From Candidatus Villigracilis saccharophilus (lineage in GTDB: Bacteria > Chloroflexota > Anaerolineae > Anaerolineales > Villigracilaceae): a stretch of DNA of 64,000 nucleotides. Of this stretch, positions 62,494 to 64,000 are shown in pieces. The first letter of the stretch is position 1; the number at the start of each line of letters is the position of its first letter. The translations under genes and the position numbers were made by a program. The notes under the pieces are model-generated. The model made no database searches. It saw only the letters and a program-made list of their open reading frames with translations, and had not been told where the DNA came from. Where the stretch lies: the NCBI GenBank assembly GCA_016709305.1, contig JADJNA010000010.1, positions 1 to 64,000 of the forward strand, written 5' to 3'.

Positions 62494-62913
62494 ATGAACT
62501 GTCCAAAATGCGCCACGGATCTGGTAAAGAAATACTATAAAGGTATGATCGAGGTGGACTCCTGCCCCAGCTGCCGGGGCATGTGGCTTGATACGCCTGA
62601 ATTGGATCGTCTTGAAGATGTCGCCTTTGACGATGACGCGCACAAGGGGTCATTGGTGCATTTTCAATCCAAAACAAATTATCCCTGCCCGCACTGCGGA
62701 GACAATCTGGATGAGTTCCAATATCGATTATATGACCTCAAGCTGGATTATTGCGCCATCAACGATCACGGCTTCTGGCTGGACGCTGAAGAGGATGAAC
62801 GCGTGTTGACTCTCATGCGCCACCGCGCGGGGGAGATTCAACGCAAACTGGATGTCGAATCTGCCTGGAAACAAACGCTAAAAGAAATGCACTCATTCCT
62901 AAGAAAAAAATAG
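62494..62913 (+). CDS. TFIIB-type zinc-ribbon protein
   Basis: 139 aa with two zinc-ribbon units. The first is MNCPKCATDL with DSCPSCRGMWLD; the second PCPHCGDNLDE with YCAINDHGFWLDAEE. This is the zf-TFIIB (PF13453) repeat pattern; a basic helical tail follows. Such proteins are widespread in bacteria and uncharacterised; nucleic-acid binding is assumed. It starts 4 nt after tlyA, so the pair is an operon. Confidence 0.85.
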   Translation: MNCPKCATDLVKKYYKGMIEVDSCPSCRGMWLDTPELDRLEDVAFDDDAHKGSLVHFQSKTNYPCPHCGDNLDEFQYRLYDLKLDYCAINDHGFWLDAEEDERVLTLMRHRAGEIQRKLDVESAWKQTLKEMHSFLRKK

Positions 62914-62934
62914 TCACGCTTGAAGCGTGACTAT
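62910..62934. terminator. Hairpin at convergent gene ends
   Basis: ATAGTCACGCT (62910-62920) pairs with AGCGTGACTAT (62924-62934); A run to the left supplies a T tail for the minus-strand CDF gene. Confidence 0.75.
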
Positions 62935-63899
62935 TCATAATATTCAGGTTGGTAAGGCGAGGAATGTTTTTGCGATTCTCCCAAAATATCGTCAATGCTC
63001 ATATCCTTGTGGCGTTTGTCAGCGGGGTGATAATGGACATGCACCCGCCTGATATTGGGGACTGAACTGAGCAGTTTCTCTTCCACATTACTGGCAATGA
63101 TATTTCCCCTGCGAACGCTGATTCCACCATCAATGCCGATCGTCAAATTGACCACGATATGAGGTCCGAAACGATGCGCCTGCAACTCTTCCAATTGTTT
63201 TACACCGGGCACGGTTTTCAGCAAAGCGGCGATCCGTTCTGCCAGATCTCGGTTGGGAACAACCCCCATCAGATCTGTGGATGATTCCCGCAGCACAAAT
63301 ATGCCCGTTCGCATGATCAAGAACGCAACAAATGCACCCGCCAGCGGATCCACCCACGGCAGTCCGCGTTGACCGAGGAAGATACCGATCGACGCGGCAG
63401 ACGCGGAGAACAGGTCATTGCGATGATCGTACGCGAGCGCGTTCACGACCGGGTTATTCGTATCCCGCCCAAGCTTGCGGATATACCAGGTGAGAAAAAT
63501 CTTTATGACGACAGTCCCAAGTGCCACCCAGAGCGCGAATGGATGTGCGCCCTGGGAACTGACCAATCCATCTGCCAGATCCCAGACCTTGTCGACCGAG
63601 TCCCAAAAGACCGCGACCGCTGTCGCAACAATGAATGAACCGATCACCACGGAGGCAATGCTTTCCATCTGACGATGTCCGTACGGATGCTCGCTGTCGG
63701 CAGGCTTGTTGGCAAGGCGCACAAAGATGCTGGCAGCAATGTAATACGCCACGTCAGATGTTGAATTGATGCCTTCCGCCAATAAGGCAGGGCTATGCCC
63801 CAAAATGCCGAAGATCGTCTTGATGAAGGCAAGGAAAACATTAATGCCCAGTCCAAGATTGATGGCTAGTAAACTTTTACGGTCACGCTCATTGATCAT
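62931..63899 (-). CDS. Cation diffusion facilitator (CDF) family transporter
   Basis: 322 aa, six transmembrane helices then a cytoplasmic domain. The helix-2 metal site is ALLAEGINSTSDVAYY, with EHPYGHRQME in the following loop and ALAYDHRNDLFSA in helix 5, a CDF HxxxD-type site. The C-terminal domain (VPGVKQLEELQAHRFGPHIVVNLTIGIDG, VHVHYHP) is the usual metal-sensing fold. It would export Zn2+, Fe2+ or other divalent ions. A TACAAT box 6 nt before the ATG suggests a leaderless mRNA. Confidence 0.9.
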   Translation of the reverse strand: MINERDRKSLLAINLGLGINVFLAFIKTIFGILGHSPALLAEGINSTSDVAYYIAASIFVRLANKPADSEHPYGHRQMESIASVVIGSFIVATAVAVFWDSVDKVWDLADGLVSSQGAHPFALWVALGTVVIKIFLTWYIRKLGRDTNNPVVNALAYDHRNDLFSASAASIGIFLGQRGLPWVDPLAGAFVAFLIMRTGIFVLRESSTDLMGVVPNRDLAERIAALLKTVPGVKQLEELQAHRFGPHIVVNLTIGIDGGISVRRGNIIASNVEEKLLSSVPNIRRVHVHYHPADKRHKDMSIDDILGESQKHSSPYQPEYYE

Positions 63900-63905
63900 G
63901 GGTTA

Positions 63906-63911
63906 ATTGTA
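63906..63911 (-). promoter_or_regulatory. -10 box giving a leaderless start for the CDF gene
   Basis: TACAAT on the minus strand, then 6 nt, then the ATG at 63899. Confidence 0.45.
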
Positions 63912-63959
63912 ATTGGTCTTCGCCGCCAGTCACACCTGACAAATATCATCTTTTGACAA

Positions 63960-63991
63960 AGAAAGTTCCCGTCCATGGACGGGAACTTTCT
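63960..63991. terminator. 32-bp perfect palindrome at the window end
   Basis: Perfectly self-complementary, arms AGAAAGTTCCCGTCCA and TGGACGGGAACTTTCT. Probably a terminator for a gene beyond the window. Confidence 0.6.
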
Positions 63992-64000
63992 AATTCTATG

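Noticed and set aside
1..64000. tRNA and rRNA genes
   Set aside because: No cloverleaf with a GGTTCGAATCC-type T arm and no rRNA sequence was recognised in any intergenic gap on either strand by eye; a dedicated scan was not possible.

Overview
The window looks like chromosomal DNA from an anaerobic or facultative Chloroflexota bacterium, most likely class Anaerolineae. This is an inference from the gene set: paired DprE1/DprE2-like enzymes, a mevalonate kinase coupled to a DPPR-synthase-like UbiA prenyltransferase, a PIN-TRAM membrane ATPase-type protein, Thr/Pro-rich lipoproteins, many -10 boxes lying 6-7 nt before start codons, and a moderate GC content. No rRNA, tRNA, CRISPR array, prophage or complete transposase gene was seen. 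Most of the DNA is ordinary housekeeping sequence; the unusual parts are listed in the findings.

Layout. 1-2.5 kb: a zinc/manganese ABC importer (binding protein, ATPase, permease) whose first two genes carry many frameshifts. 2.5-5.6 kb: two tandem secreted M1-like metallopeptidases. 5.6-8.5 kb: a DODA-type dioxygenase, a RibD-C reductase, GTP cyclohydrolase II and an SDR. 8.6-12.8 kb: cytochrome b561, epoxide-hydrolase-like enzyme, EamA permease, Nudix hydrolase, and an aminotransferase preceded by a leader peptide and terminator. 12.9-16.2 kb (-): malic enzyme with ACT domain, HAD phosphatase, MoaA. 16.3-19.2 kb: PIN-TRAM protein, CysS, then a free-standing structured RNA gene with its own promoter and terminator. 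19.3-30.9 kb (-): intein-containing DnaE, RecQ, PAS histidine kinase, SAM methyltransferase (frameshifted) and a NarL/LuxR response regulator. About 31.0-31.3 kb: a second candidate structured RNA. 31.4-40.7 kb (-): 2-amino-3-ketobutyrate CoA ligase, a frameshifted helicase-associated-domain protein, a phosphonate-type importer (phnD, phnC, unusually large phnE), a diacylglycerol-kinase-like lipid kinase and a GAF-GGDEF protein. 40.8-43.8 kb: DprE2-like SDR, DprE1-like oxidase and LipB. 43.9-46.7 kb (-): diguanylate cyclase and MutL. 46.8-55.8 kb: HAD nucleotidase, small membrane protein, CtpA protease, YugP-type protease, LPG-synthase-like flippase, MrfA-type helicase with an inserted HNH nuclease, lipoproteins, ChrB-domain protein and a transposase-less IS200/IS605-type remnant that resembles an orphan omega-RNA. 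55.8-64 kb: MFS permease, membrane protein, a catalytically odd alpha/beta hydrolase, CPBP protease, mevalonate kinase, UbiA, TlyA, zinc-ribbon protein and a CDF cation exporter.

Two themes run through the window. First, tracts with a strict 7-bp period (AATCNNN, CGAAGNT, GTTGACC, ACTGNNN, AGTNNNN, TTCATCC) are scattered at gene ends and inside the linkers of several proteins. Second, at least ten genes have a TATAAT-like box placed so that transcription would start at the start codon, implying leaderless mRNAs. Several single-base frameshifts sit in homopolymers and may be assembly errors rather than biology.
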